A DNA stretch of 64,000 bases from Gemmatales bacterium (GTDB lineage Bacteria; Planctomycetota; Planctomycetia; Gemmatales; Gemmataceae): the NCBI GenBank assembly GCA_026004675.1, contig BPJP01000002.1:310001-374000 (forward strand), written 5' to 3'. The notes beneath the pieces were generated by a model, which made no database searches, was not told the origin of the DNA, and saw only the letters and a program-made list of their open reading frames with translations. The first letter of the stretch is position 1. Each line of letters opens with the position of its first letter. Positions 39,426 to 48,400 of this stretch are shown here, piece after piece. The position numbers and the translations under genes are program-made.

Positions 39426-40400
39426 TTATTTCTTGCCCAAAACATAACCGAGTATGGCCTGGGCGGAGCCGTCGATGGTTTCCAGATGCCAGATGTCGAA
39501 ATCCTCCTCCAAAACCAGCGTGTTCAGCTTGGAGAAAAAGCGATGAGCCTGAATGGCACGAACGATGAGCGAATCATCCCTGATGAATTCGATGCCGACG
39601 ACGTTGCTCATGGACAGCAAAGCCTGGGCCAAACGGCGTGGTTGCGAAGTAGCGATGAGAATGGACAGGGGCCTGTCATCGAGCATGGCTCGGATTTTCG
39701 ACAAGGTGCCGACGGCGGCGATGCGACCATGGGTCATGACGGCGACGTGGTCAGTCAGCTTTTCCAGGGCGTCCAGTTCATGGCTGGAAACGAGCAACGT
39801 CTTGCCTTGTCTGGCGAGACTGTGCAGCAAAGCGATCATCTCCTGCCGGCCAATCGGGTCGATGCCGCTGAGGGGTTCGTCGAGGATGAAAAGTTCGGGA
39901 TCGTGAACCAATGCTTGAGCGAGTTTGATCCGTTGCCTCATTCCTTTGGAATAGCCGCCGATTCGCCTGTCGGCGCGATCAGCCATTCCCACGCGTTGGA
40001 GCACGGCTTGGGCACGCTCTTCGGCTTCGCTGCGGCGAAAGCCGCACAATCGGGCCATGGCCGTGACGAATTCCCTGCCCGACATCTCCTCGAAAAAAGC
40101 GTCGACGTCCGGGCAATAGCCGACGAATCTTCTGGAGTCGGCGCTCCAGGCGTTGATGCCGTGGACCTGCACCGAACCGATATCGGGTTTGAGCTGTCCT
40201 GTGGCCAGTTTCATCAACGTGCTTTTGCCAGCGCCGTTGGGACCGACCAGGCCCATGATACCAGGCCGAAGTTCAAGGGTGACCTGATTCAGCCCTATGA
40301 CAGGTCCATACCACTTCGAGACCTGATGAAAAAGCAAGACGGGCGTCGAGCCGATCACCGGCTGATCAGGTGCTTGCCTTTGCTGAAGTGCAGATTGCAT
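39426..40400 (-). CDS. ABC transporter ATP-binding protein
   Basis: About 324 residues from the ATG at 40400; in-frame GTG codons up to 40457 are possible and would overlap the permease gene. Walker A GPNGAGKSTLMK, Q-loop region VGYCPDVDAFFEEMSG, signature YSKGMRQRIKLAQA, Walker B LFILDEPLSGIDP, H-loop VSSHELDALE. The C-terminal 80 residues form the extra domain typical of ABC-2 type export ATPases. Third gene of an ATPase-permease-ATPase run. Confidence 0.88.
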   Translation of the reverse strand: MQSALQQRQAPDQPVIGSTPVLLFHQVSKWYGPVIGLNQVTLELRPGIMGLVGPNGAGKSTLMKLATGQLKPDIGSVQVHGINAWSADSRRFVGYCPDVDAFFEEMSGREFVTAMARLCGFRRSEAEERAQAVLQRVGMADRADRRIGGYSKGMRQRIKLAQALVHDPELFILDEPLSGIDPIGRQEMIALLHSLARQGKTLLVSSHELDALEKLTDHVAVMTHGRIAAVGTLSKIRAMLDDRPLSILIATSQPRRLAQALLSMSNVVGIEFIRDDSLIVRAIQAHRFFSKLNTLVLEEDFDIWHLETIDGSAQAILGYVLGKK

Positions 40401-40434
40401 AACCTGGCTTACTGTTCTGCCCCTAGAAAAATTG

Positions 40435-41508
40435 TCAATGGACGACCTCGACACCACGAATCCGGTGGTTCAAATACAGGAGACAAACGACACAGAGGGC
40501 GGCCAGAGTTGCCGCCGCCTCCCAGATTTCCGGCTGCGGTTGCGGTCGAATTTGGGCCGCAGGGATGCCGAGAAGTCGATTGCCAAGCAAAGACAGGCAA
40601 TTCCACAAATCGAGCAAACGCCAGCGCGGATCATAATGCAAGCCGTCGACCAGTGCCCGGGCAACCATCCGCAGAAAGAAAAACAACGTCGTCCAGGCCA
40701 TGATCAGTGGCACCGTCCGCCTCAACCAGGATGCGGTCGCGACCAAGAACAGACTGAGGCAAACCGTCAACAGGACGCCATAGCCGACGATGCCTAGACA
40801 CAGCGAATTGATTGGCAGCACCAAGCGCACAAATCCCAGCGAGATCGCCGTACCGTCGCCGACAAAATAACCCCAGTCGTCGAGAAGGCCGTATTGCACA
40901 AACAACACCAGCGCGGGAAGCGTGGTCATCAAGTTCACGAAGACGGCGACAGCCAGACACTTGCCCGCGACATAATGCCAGCGCCGTATCGGCTTGGAGA
41001 GATAGAACGGCAAACTGCGGTGCCGAAAATCGTTGCCGACGATCAAGGCTCCCGCCAGGGCCAGGACGATCATGACCATCGAACCTTGCCAGCGGAAGAA
41101 ATTGCGGTAGGTGTCGGCACTGCCGTTGAGCTTCAATGCGTCACGCAACAGGCGAATGAGTTTGCTCGGGTTGGTTCGTACCAGGCCCACATTGACGGTG
41201 GCACTGGCGGACTGGGACTCCGCCCATGCGAGGAGATATTGACCGAAAAAAAACATCAAAAAGATGATCAAGGCCAGAGCGTACAAACCCCAGAACAGCT
41301 TTCGGCGAAACATCATGCGGAGGGAAACTCGCGCGACCGGCCACACGGAATAGAACGCCGGTCGGCATTCGCCGCGCCAAGGCCGATAATGCAGCAGACG
41401 CAATGCCTGGACCTGTGCCGTCCGGGATGCCCCGTCTTCCGCGAAGAATGATTGGCTCTGCTGGTCGAAGGCGGGCCGTGGCGGCGCCGGTTTCGCAGTC
41501 TCACTCAT
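40435..41508 (-). CDS. ABC-2-type transporter permease
   Basis: About 357 residues; ATG at 41508 overlaps the stop of the upstream ATPase gene by 8 bp, so translation is probably coupled. Six or more hydrophobic segments (LFWGLYALALIIFLMFFFGQYLLAW, MVMIVLALAGALIVGNDF, LPINSLCLGIVGYGVLLTVCLSLFLV). The motif NDFRHRSLPFYLSKPIRRWHYVAGK is characteristic of NosY/ABC-2-like permeases, which export or maintain envelope components. Substrate unknown. Confidence 0.85.
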   Translation of the reverse strand: MSETAKPAPPRPAFDQQSQSFFAEDGASRTAQVQALRLLHYRPWRGECRPAFYSVWPVARVSLRMMFRRKLFWGLYALALIIFLMFFFGQYLLAWAESQSASATVNVGLVRTNPSKLIRLLRDALKLNGSADTYRNFFRWQGSMVMIVLALAGALIVGNDFRHRSLPFYLSKPIRRWHYVAGKCLAVAVFVNLMTTLPALVLFVQYGLLDDWGYFVGDGTAISLGFVRLVLPINSLCLGIVGYGVLLTVCLSLFLVATASWLRRTVPLIMAWTTLFFFLRMVARALVDGLHYDPRWRLLDLWNCLSLLGNRLLGIPAAQIRPQPQPEIWEAAATLAALCVVCLLYLNHRIRGVEVVH

Positions 41509-42478
41509 GATTCGTGTGCCTCTCGCATGGGCCGTTGCCATCCTCCATTGGCGGCGAACCTGGCGGTGCGGAAACGACGCGGTAGAACAGCTCTTCCAGG
41601 TCCTCGTCGTCGCGCTTCAGCCCACTGATGGCCGCCCCGTGGTTCTCCGCCAGAGCAAAAAAAGCACGCGTCGGCCAGTCGGCAGGCACGGCGACACGCA
41701 GCCCACCCCGTCCATTGTCATGAATGACCTTTGCTCCTTCAAGCAACAACTCTTCCACAAAGGCGGTCGGGTCGCCTTGAATCTGCAAACTGTAACGGTC
41801 ATAACGCCGAATTCGCAGTTCCGAGACCCTCCCCTGCTTCAGTACCCGTCCCTGATGCAGGATCACCACCTGTTCGCAAATCCGTTCTACGTCGCCTAAC
41901 AAATGCGTAGACAGAATCAAAGACTTGCCATGTTCGCTTCCCAAAGCGAGCAAGACCCGGAGCATGGCTTCGCGGCCTTGAGGGTCCAAGCCGCTGGTCG
42001 GCTCATCCAAGAGCAGCACCGGCGGATCGTGAACAAGCGCCTGGGCCAGCTTGATGCGCTGTTTCATGCCGGTGGAGTACTCGTCCAGCAGACGATACCG
42101 GGCCTCGTCCAATTCGAGGTAAGTAAGGACTTCGTGCGCTCGCCGTTCCGCTTGCTTTTTGGGCATACCAGCGAGTTCGCCGGCCAAAGCGACATACTCG
42201 GCGCCGCGCAACCCTGGCACGAGTGCGTCCGCTTCCGGCATATAACCGATCAAACGTCGCAACTCAGCACGATCCGTCGAGCCAAGAGGCCGACCCAAAA
42301 TGGTCCCGCCCCCTGATGTCGGCTGAATCAGCCCTAAAAGAATCTTCAATAAGGTTGATTTGCCTGCGCCATTCGGCCCAAGCAGCCCGATCCGCCCTTC
42401 CTCCAATCGCAAACAGACATCCACCAAAGCCTGCTGTTTTCCGTACCATTGACTGACATGCTGCAAATCGACAAGCAT
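41501..42478 (-). CDS. ABC transporter ATP-binding protein
   Basis: 325 residues from the ATG at 42478, with AAGGA just upstream; the frame is open to 42574 but begins with a less likely sequence. Walker A GPNGAGKSTLLK, signature YSTGMKQRIKLAQA, Walker B VLLLDEPTSGLDP and H-loop STHLLGDVE are all intact. It differs from the ATPase at 39426 in its C-terminal domain, so the two may form a heterodimer on the single permease, or serve different permeases. Confidence 0.9.
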   Translation of the reverse strand: MLVDLQHVSQWYGKQQALVDVCLRLEEGRIGLLGPNGAGKSTLLKILLGLIQPTSGGGTILGRPLGSTDRAELRRLIGYMPEADALVPGLRGAEYVALAGELAGMPKKQAERRAHEVLTYLELDEARYRLLDEYSTGMKQRIKLAQALVHDPPVLLLDEPTSGLDPQGREAMLRVLLALGSEHGKSLILSTHLLGDVERICEQVVILHQGRVLKQGRVSELRIRRYDRYSLQIQGDPTAFVEELLLEGAKVIHDNGRGGLRVAVPADWPTRAFFALAENHGAAISGLKRDDEDLEELFYRVVSAPPGSPPMEDGNGPCERHTNHE

Positions 42479-42565
42479 GTCCTTATTGTAGCAAGCGGGG
42501 TGAGGCGGCCAAATGTTGGCTTTCGATCTGCACGGTGTCGCTGATGGGCTGGCAAACGGAACAGA

Positions 42566-42592
42566 CCCCGGCAACGTTTCACGTCACCGGGG
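42566..42592 (-). terminator. Hairpin after the STN-domain gene
   Basis: CCCCGG/CCGGGG outer stem, 2-nt bulges and an ACGT/ACGT inner stem with a TTC loop, between the stop at 42629 and the next start at 42478. No strong T run. Confidence 0.5.
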
Positions 42593-42628
42593 CCTGATGG
42601 TCGCTTTTGAAGAAACGCTATGGTTCGC

Positions 42629-43933
42629 TCAACGTCCGAGGAAATTAGCGCCGATCATGGAGTGGACTTCGGCACTCTGCTTGATGACCAGCGACATGGT
42701 CGGATAATGGAAGAAAATCGAACCAGGTCCGCCTTGCGAACTCCAGCTGCCTGGGTCGATGGTGGTTTGGATCAAGTCGATGATGGCGGCGACGTTCTGC
42801 ATGCGTTGGATGGGTCCGATGCCTGGGCCGTAAATACTCGTCAGCGGATCACCGGGGCCGCCGCCAGCACCCAGCAGGTCGCCCAGATAGTAAGCACGCA
42901 CGGTCATCATGTTACGGGCTTTGGCCGCGGTCGTGACTTGAATGGCCTGGTCCTTGATGACATAGGCCAGACCGTGGTCCGCCAGTATCTTGCGGAGCAC
43001 GGTTCGCACCGTAACGTTCTTTGCTGCCAAACTGACCGGTGTATCGTAGGTGAGGCCGGCATCTTCCATGGCTTGCTTGTCGATGAGAATCGGCTGCCCC
43101 ATCCGGGTTGACAGATACTGAATCACGTCTTCGAAACGATCATTGCGAAAGCTGACCGTCGGCAACACCATTTGCAATGATTGCAGGATGCGCCGTTCCT
43201 GGGATGTCAGCTGCGGTCGGTCGACGCGGAACTTGTCACGCAGTTTCATCCGCTCTTTCCAGTCCTTGGGAAACTCGATGTCTCCCTTGGGCGGCAAGGC
43301 GGACCGTTCGATGTCGCGGATGACGCCGAGAGTGCGGTCATTTTTTTCGCGGGTCAGGTTCTTGGCCGTCACGAGTTGGTCGTAGGAGACGGCGGTCTGG
43401 TAGGCGGCGACGACCGCCGGATTGCTGGGATGCTCCTTGGCCAACTGGACCGCCAGTTGTCGCGCTTCCGCCAGCTTCCCTTTCGAGGTCAACTCTTGCA
43501 GGGTTTGCAAGTCTTTACTGAGTTTGAGGTCTTTTTCAGTCCGCTGTTTCTTCTGCTGTTCCTGAATGGCGAGTTGCAATTGCTTTTCACTAAGGGCGTT
43601 CTTGTCGGGTCCGGCTTCGATGCTGCGAATTCGACTGCGTAGCATATTCGCCATGCTGGTCCGTTGTTCTTTGCTGAGTGCCGTTTCGTTCTCAACGGCT
43701 TGGGCGGCACGTTTGAGAATGGCGACCGCCCGCTGCGGGTCCGTCAAGGCTGCGTTTTCAGCCACGCGCAGCGCATTGCGCACTTCATAAAGCACTTTCT
43801 GTGCCTGGATCGCTTGCAATCGGCGGTACTGGTCCAGATATTGCCGACCTTGCGGCGCCTGCGCATAAAGGGCAACACCCGCAGAGAAAACCGCCACGAA
43901 AAACCCTGTGTTCAAAAGCGAGCGTCCAATCAT
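42629..43933 (-). CDS. Secreted coiled-coil protein with STN (secretin/TonB short N-terminal)-like domain
   Basis: 434 residues. A signal peptide (MIGRSLLNTGFFVAVFSAGVALYA) is followed by a long charged helical region (about 30-210, e.g. LSEKQLQLAIQEQQKKQRTEK). From about residue 260 comes an STN-like fold (FRNDRFEDVIQYLSTRMGQPILIDKQAMEDAGLTYDTPVSLAAKNVTVRTVLRKIL, quoted in parts), found in secretins and TonB receptors. No secretin pore domain follows, so it is not itself a secretin. Planctomycetes carry many such proteins; role unknown. Confidence 0.75.
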   Translation of the reverse strand: MIGRSLLNTGFFVAVFSAGVALYAQAPQGRQYLDQYRRLQAIQAQKVLYEVRNALRVAENAALTDPQRAVAILKRAAQAVENETALSKEQRTSMANMLRSRIRSIEAGPDKNALSEKQLQLAIQEQQKKQRTEKDLKLSKDLQTLQELTSKGKLAEARQLAVQLAKEHPSNPAVVAAYQTAVSYDQLVTAKNLTREKNDRTLGVIRDIERSALPPKGDIEFPKDWKERMKLRDKFRVDRPQLTSQERRILQSLQMVLPTVSFRNDRFEDVIQYLSTRMGQPILIDKQAMEDAGLTYDTPVSLAAKNVTVRTVLRKILADHGLAYVIKDQAIQVTTAAKARNMMTVRAYYLGDLLGAGGGPGDPLTSIYGPGIGPIQRMQNVAAIIDLIQTTIDPGSWSSQGGPGSIFFHYPTMSLVIKQSAEVHSMIGANFLGR

Positions 43934-44236
43934 GGGGAACTCCTTGGATGTGATAACAGACCCCTGTCTCTTTCAGCCTAGCCGGGAGGCGTCGATTTTG
44001 CAAATGATTCCCGCCCGCCACCGACCGGAGCGCACCAAACAAACGGTGCTCTCGCCGATTCTTGCGCACAAACCGCAAGAGCCGACCAGCCGCTATTCTC
44101 TTAACAACTCATTCACGCCGACGTTGGCGCGGATCGGAGAATTTTTCCGATTTCTTTTTTGCGTCCTGATCCCGGCTGTGCTTCAATATCGCCTGAGGAT
44201 TCGCCGCTATCGGCTGCAGGACCAAGGAGTATATCG
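43934..44236. other. Divergent intergenic region
   Basis: About 300 bases between the STN-domain gene and the secernin-like gene. No gene seen. The plus-strand frame is open into the secernin-like gene but the AAGGAGT at 44224 points to the ATG at 44237 as start. Confidence 0.5.
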
Positions 44237-45400
44237 ATGGGACGCGATATGGTCGTCGCCTTAGGAGAGGCAACCGCAACCGGTTCCGTATTGCTCGCAC
44301 AAACGTCATCTTTCGTCTCACGTTCTCTCAGGCGCACCCCCAACAGCGAATTATCTGTCTGCGAAAAAGTACAAACCCAGTGGCTCGAATTATTCCAGCC
44401 TCGCAGACTCATCGGCGTCGTCGGCTGTCAGCCTAGAGGTCGCTGGGGATATGATGTCGCGGTCAACGAGTACGGAGTCGCTGCTTGCTATACCTTGGTC
44501 CGCCATCGCATGGCAGGCTCGTTTCCGGGACTTTGCCCAACAGACCTCGTTCGCCTCGCGACCGAGCGAAGCGAGTCGGCAGTCAAGGCGGTGGATGTCG
44601 TGACGAAACTGATCGAAGCGCACGGCGTCTATGATGATGGCGCCAGCTCAGGCAATTGTGCCTTGTTGGTTGCCGACCAGCGTGAAGCCTTTCTGATCGA
44701 GACTGCCTCCCGTCATTGGGCGGCTCGGCAAATCCAGGACCTGTATTCCTCGACAGACACTTGCACCATTCGGCAGGATTGGAACCGGATTTCATCGGGA
44801 CTAAGCACGCTGGCGATCGAACAAGGATGGTGGCCGGGAGACGGGTCCAAGCTGGATTTTGCTGTCGCCCTTGGAAGCGACCTGGCGTCGCTACCGGACC
44901 GGGCATCGCGGCAAGTTCTCGACCAGCAAAAAGGGGCGATCGACGTCGGTTTCTTGAGACAGATGATCGCTCGGCGTGCCACCGAGTCGTCCGGCGTCCG
45001 TATGCCGGCTCGCGGAGCAGCGATTATCGAGCTTGCCCGGTCGGGCCAACTGCCGATCCTCCATTACGCTTGCAGCTTGCCAAGCGCCACTTTGTACGTT
45101 CCGGTTTTCGTCGCCGGGGAGCTGCCCCAACAGTACAGCCGTTTGCCGTTCAACCCTTTCGCCGAACGGGAAAAGCCCATCGTCCACGATCGTTTGGGCC
45201 AGTTTCAAGATGACATCGACCGCCAAACGGAAGAGTTTCTCGAAGAAGCAGCCAACGCCCAGAGCACCGAGGACGCGGAAGCGGTTGCGCGCCTGGCTAC
45301 GCATTACATGCAACACTGTGCTGAGCGCACGGAAACGTTTTGGCGGCAAATGGAAAAGTTGTACGGCGTCGCCGGTTCACTAGCACCGACCGGCAACTGA
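44237..45400 (+). CDS. Secernin-like (C69 Ntn-hydrolase superfamily) protein lacking the N-terminal Cys
   Basis: 387 residues; AAGGAGT is 7 nt before the ATG. The secernin pattern is recognisable: MVVALGEATATGSVLLAQTSS at the N-terminus, WGYDVAVNEYGVAACYTLVR, GLCPTDLVRLATERSESAVKAVDVVTKLIEAHG and SGNCALLVADQREAFLIETASRHWAAR. In active C69 enzymes the residue just after the start region is the Cys nucleophile exposed by processing (M-C-D-T-style). Here the corresponding position reads MGRDMVVAL, so no nucleophilic Cys is present. Either the protein is inactive, or uses another residue. It lies tail to tail with the giant fusion gene. Confidence 0.75.
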   Translation: MGRDMVVALGEATATGSVLLAQTSSFVSRSLRRTPNSELSVCEKVQTQWLELFQPRRLIGVVGCQPRGRWGYDVAVNEYGVAACYTLVRHRMAGSFPGLCPTDLVRLATERSESAVKAVDVVTKLIEAHGVYDDGASSGNCALLVADQREAFLIETASRHWAARQIQDLYSSTDTCTIRQDWNRISSGLSTLAIEQGWWPGDGSKLDFAVALGSDLASLPDRASRQVLDQQKGAIDVGFLRQMIARRATESSGVRMPARGAAIIELARSGQLPILHYACSLPSATLYVPVFVAGELPQQYSRLPFNPFAEREKPIVHDRLGQFQDDIDRQTEEFLEEAANAQSTEDAEAVARLATHYMQHCAERTETFWRQMEKLYGVAGSLAPTGN

Positions 45401-45411
45401 CCATCGCCAAA

Positions 45412-48400
45412 TTACGCTTCGATTCGCCGTGGCTCGCCGTGTTCCGTTACCGCATCTTCCTTTTTCAACGTCGCCGTAAAAGCCGGAACCGTTTCGAACA
45501 AGTCGCCAACGACAGGAAAAACTCGCGGTCTGGCTCGCCGTTGGTTCAGCGTCATGATCGGCGCGTCGGGGTCGCGATTGAAAGCGAGAATCGTTGCCCG
45601 GTCGCCGATGTAGTTGAGGTGCTGCGGCGCGCCGCTGATCCCGATCGCCAACAAGATGCGTGGATTGACCGACACGCCCGATTGCCCGATTTGTTTGTCG
45701 GCGGGCAACAAACGGAGTTCTTCGGTGACTTTGCGCGTGCCGCCGACCATGACAGGAATACCCAATTCGGTTAGCGTGGCCAGCAGCGGTTCGACGACAG
45801 CTTCGTAACCGTCGCGGTTGCCGACGCCAAAGCCCACATCGACGATGAATTCGGCATCGGATAGCCTCGCGACGCCGGCTGCTTCTTTCACTTCTTCGAG
45901 CAACTGCACCATGTCGTCGCGGTGATAAAAGCGCTCGAGCCTAGGGGACCAGCGCTGCACTGGCTCGCCCAGGGCGCGTTCCACGCCCCAGTCGGCTTCG
46001 ACTTCGGCGTCGGCGGAAAGGCATAGCCAGTAGTGGGCTTGCTGATGCGGCGAGAGGATTTGCCGCACGCGGACCTTGGACCCGAAGCGTTCGGTTTCCA
46101 CGAAGAAATTGTCGGAAGAGGTGACTCCTTCTCGTCCCATGCGGCGAATTTTCGTGACGACTACATTGGCAGTATTGACGGATGCGGCCAGCGATGCCAG
46201 AACCGGCTCGGTCCATGCCTCCCCGATACACGCGTAAGGAGGCTCCGAGAAAAGAGAGGCCAAACATTCCTGCAAGAGCTTCTGTCGAACGGCCAGTTGC
46301 TGTTTCGCAAACGGGGACACGAGAAGAATCGTCTCCCCTTGATGCCAGTCAGCAAGCTGTCCCAAGGCTGCTTTCTGGCTGGCTTCGTCGTCGCCAGCCA
46401 AGACCAGAACGGAAAAGCGCGAGTGGCGGATGCTGGCCAAAAGCTGCGTCGCCCGAATCACGGCGCCCGCATGTTGACCAAGCCGGCCATCCACCGCAGC
46501 GACGATGGCGAGCAGATCGGTCGACAGGGTGGGACTCGCGACGTCGGCAATCTGCCCGGCAAACACCTTCTTTTCAGCAGCCGAACCCGTTTCAGCAAGC
46601 CCGAGAGCCCTCAGAAGCCGGTGCGCTGCGTCGGCAGGCGACACCGCGCCTGGCGCTTCGTCGATCTGTTTTTCATCTTGGAGGGCGACGGCAGTCAGTT
46701 GAACTTTGCGTGCGGGAATCCGCCTCGGCCAGCGTTGCAATTCGACCGCGCGTGCCAGTCCTGTCAAAAACCCGTCGATCGTAAACGGCCTAAGCGCCAG
46801 TTGCGGTTCGATGGTGACCGCTGCCGGCAGCGAACGGTAGCGACATCGGCCGTCGGCATCGAACAGATGCAGGGTGTCGTCGTCCAGGGTCGTCCGCACA
46901 CCGCTCCCCGCGTAGGGAATTTTCAGTGCTGCTGACGTCAGCAATGTCAGCGCCCCTTCTTCGTCACTGCCGGTTCCGTGCCCGCCCAGAATCAAATCGT
47001 ACGGATCGTTGGCTCGCAAGGTGGCGGACAATGCCGAGGCCGCGCTATCCATGCTGACTGTCTCATCTTCCGTAGCAACCAACCATACGCGACCGACTTC
47101 ATAGCTGAGCAGACGGCCCAAGCTGGCCGCGTAGCGTTTGGGGCCGACGGCAATGACATCGACCGAAAGTTTGTCGCCGCCCGTCTCACGCAGCGACAAG
47201 GCCGCTTGCAGCGCCGACTGGCTGGAAGGACTAAGCGTCAAGTAGGGTTCCGCCAGTCTGCCATCCACGACAGCAAGAGCGGGGATATTGGGAGGAGTCA
47301 GTTCGACGATGACGAGAACGCGAATGGGCCGCGCCAAAGGCAAACGAGCCGGCGTCGGTTCCGCAGTGGTGACCGCTTCGGATTGGTGAAACAAGAGCGA
47401 TGCCGCCCGAATCTCCGGCGCGTAAAAGCCGCGTCGAAGGTGGGTCAGTTCTTCGTCAAAGCGATGCAACCGATTGCGAACTTCCGTCAAACAGCGAACA
47501 AGGGCGTTTCGTCCGATTTCAAGTTTCTGCAAATCGACGGCTCCTTCTCCCCCGCTTTGTTCGTAGCGTTCCAGCCACGCCAGTCGGGCAAGAGTGCTAT
47601 CCGCGGCTTTGAACCAGGCCACTGCTTCCGACAGCAGGAAACAATTCGCTTGCAGGTTCGGATTCTGCCATAATCCCTGGCCGAAGACTTGCAACGCGGA
47701 CTCGATCCGTTGTCGCAATTCCTGCTTCATGTTCGCCAAAGCCAGCGCGGGCCTGCTTACGTAGGACGGCGTCGTTTCCGGGGAGTTGGACCAGCGCTTG
47801 GCGATCTCGGTTGCCAGGTCTTTGAGAATGAAGAACCGTTGGATTTCGTTCGTCCCTTCGTAAATATTCAGGACGCGAGCGTCGCGTTTCCGCTTTTCCA
47901 CGAAATGCAACTGCGTCTGCCCTTCCAAACCGTGGATGTCTTCGGCCAATTCGATGACTTCATGCAAGAGTTCACTGACCAGCATTTTGGCAATGGCCGA
48001 CTCCATGCGCACGGACCTGGTCTGCGGATGTTCGAACCGGCCTACCGTTTCGTGGGCAAGAGCCTCCGAGATGAAGCGATCCATCCGCATGCGTTCGATC
48101 CGCCAGCGAACCCATGCGGGCAGGGTATCTCCATGCTTTTTGCGCGCTATGGCAAGGCAATCGTCGATCAAGCCGCCCATTTGCGTCATGGCGGACATGG
48201 CGAGTCCGGCCCGGCCGACATTCAGCGTTTCCAAAGCATTGACCTGCCCGCGCGCTTCAAGCCCGATCATGTTCTCCCGAGGGACACGGACCGCCTGCAA
48301 GGATAATTCGTTCGTCGGTGAGCCATTCTGCCCCATCTTCTCTTCGTCCTTGCCGACAACCAGTCCCTCGGCATGGCGGTCGACGATGAACCCTGTCACT

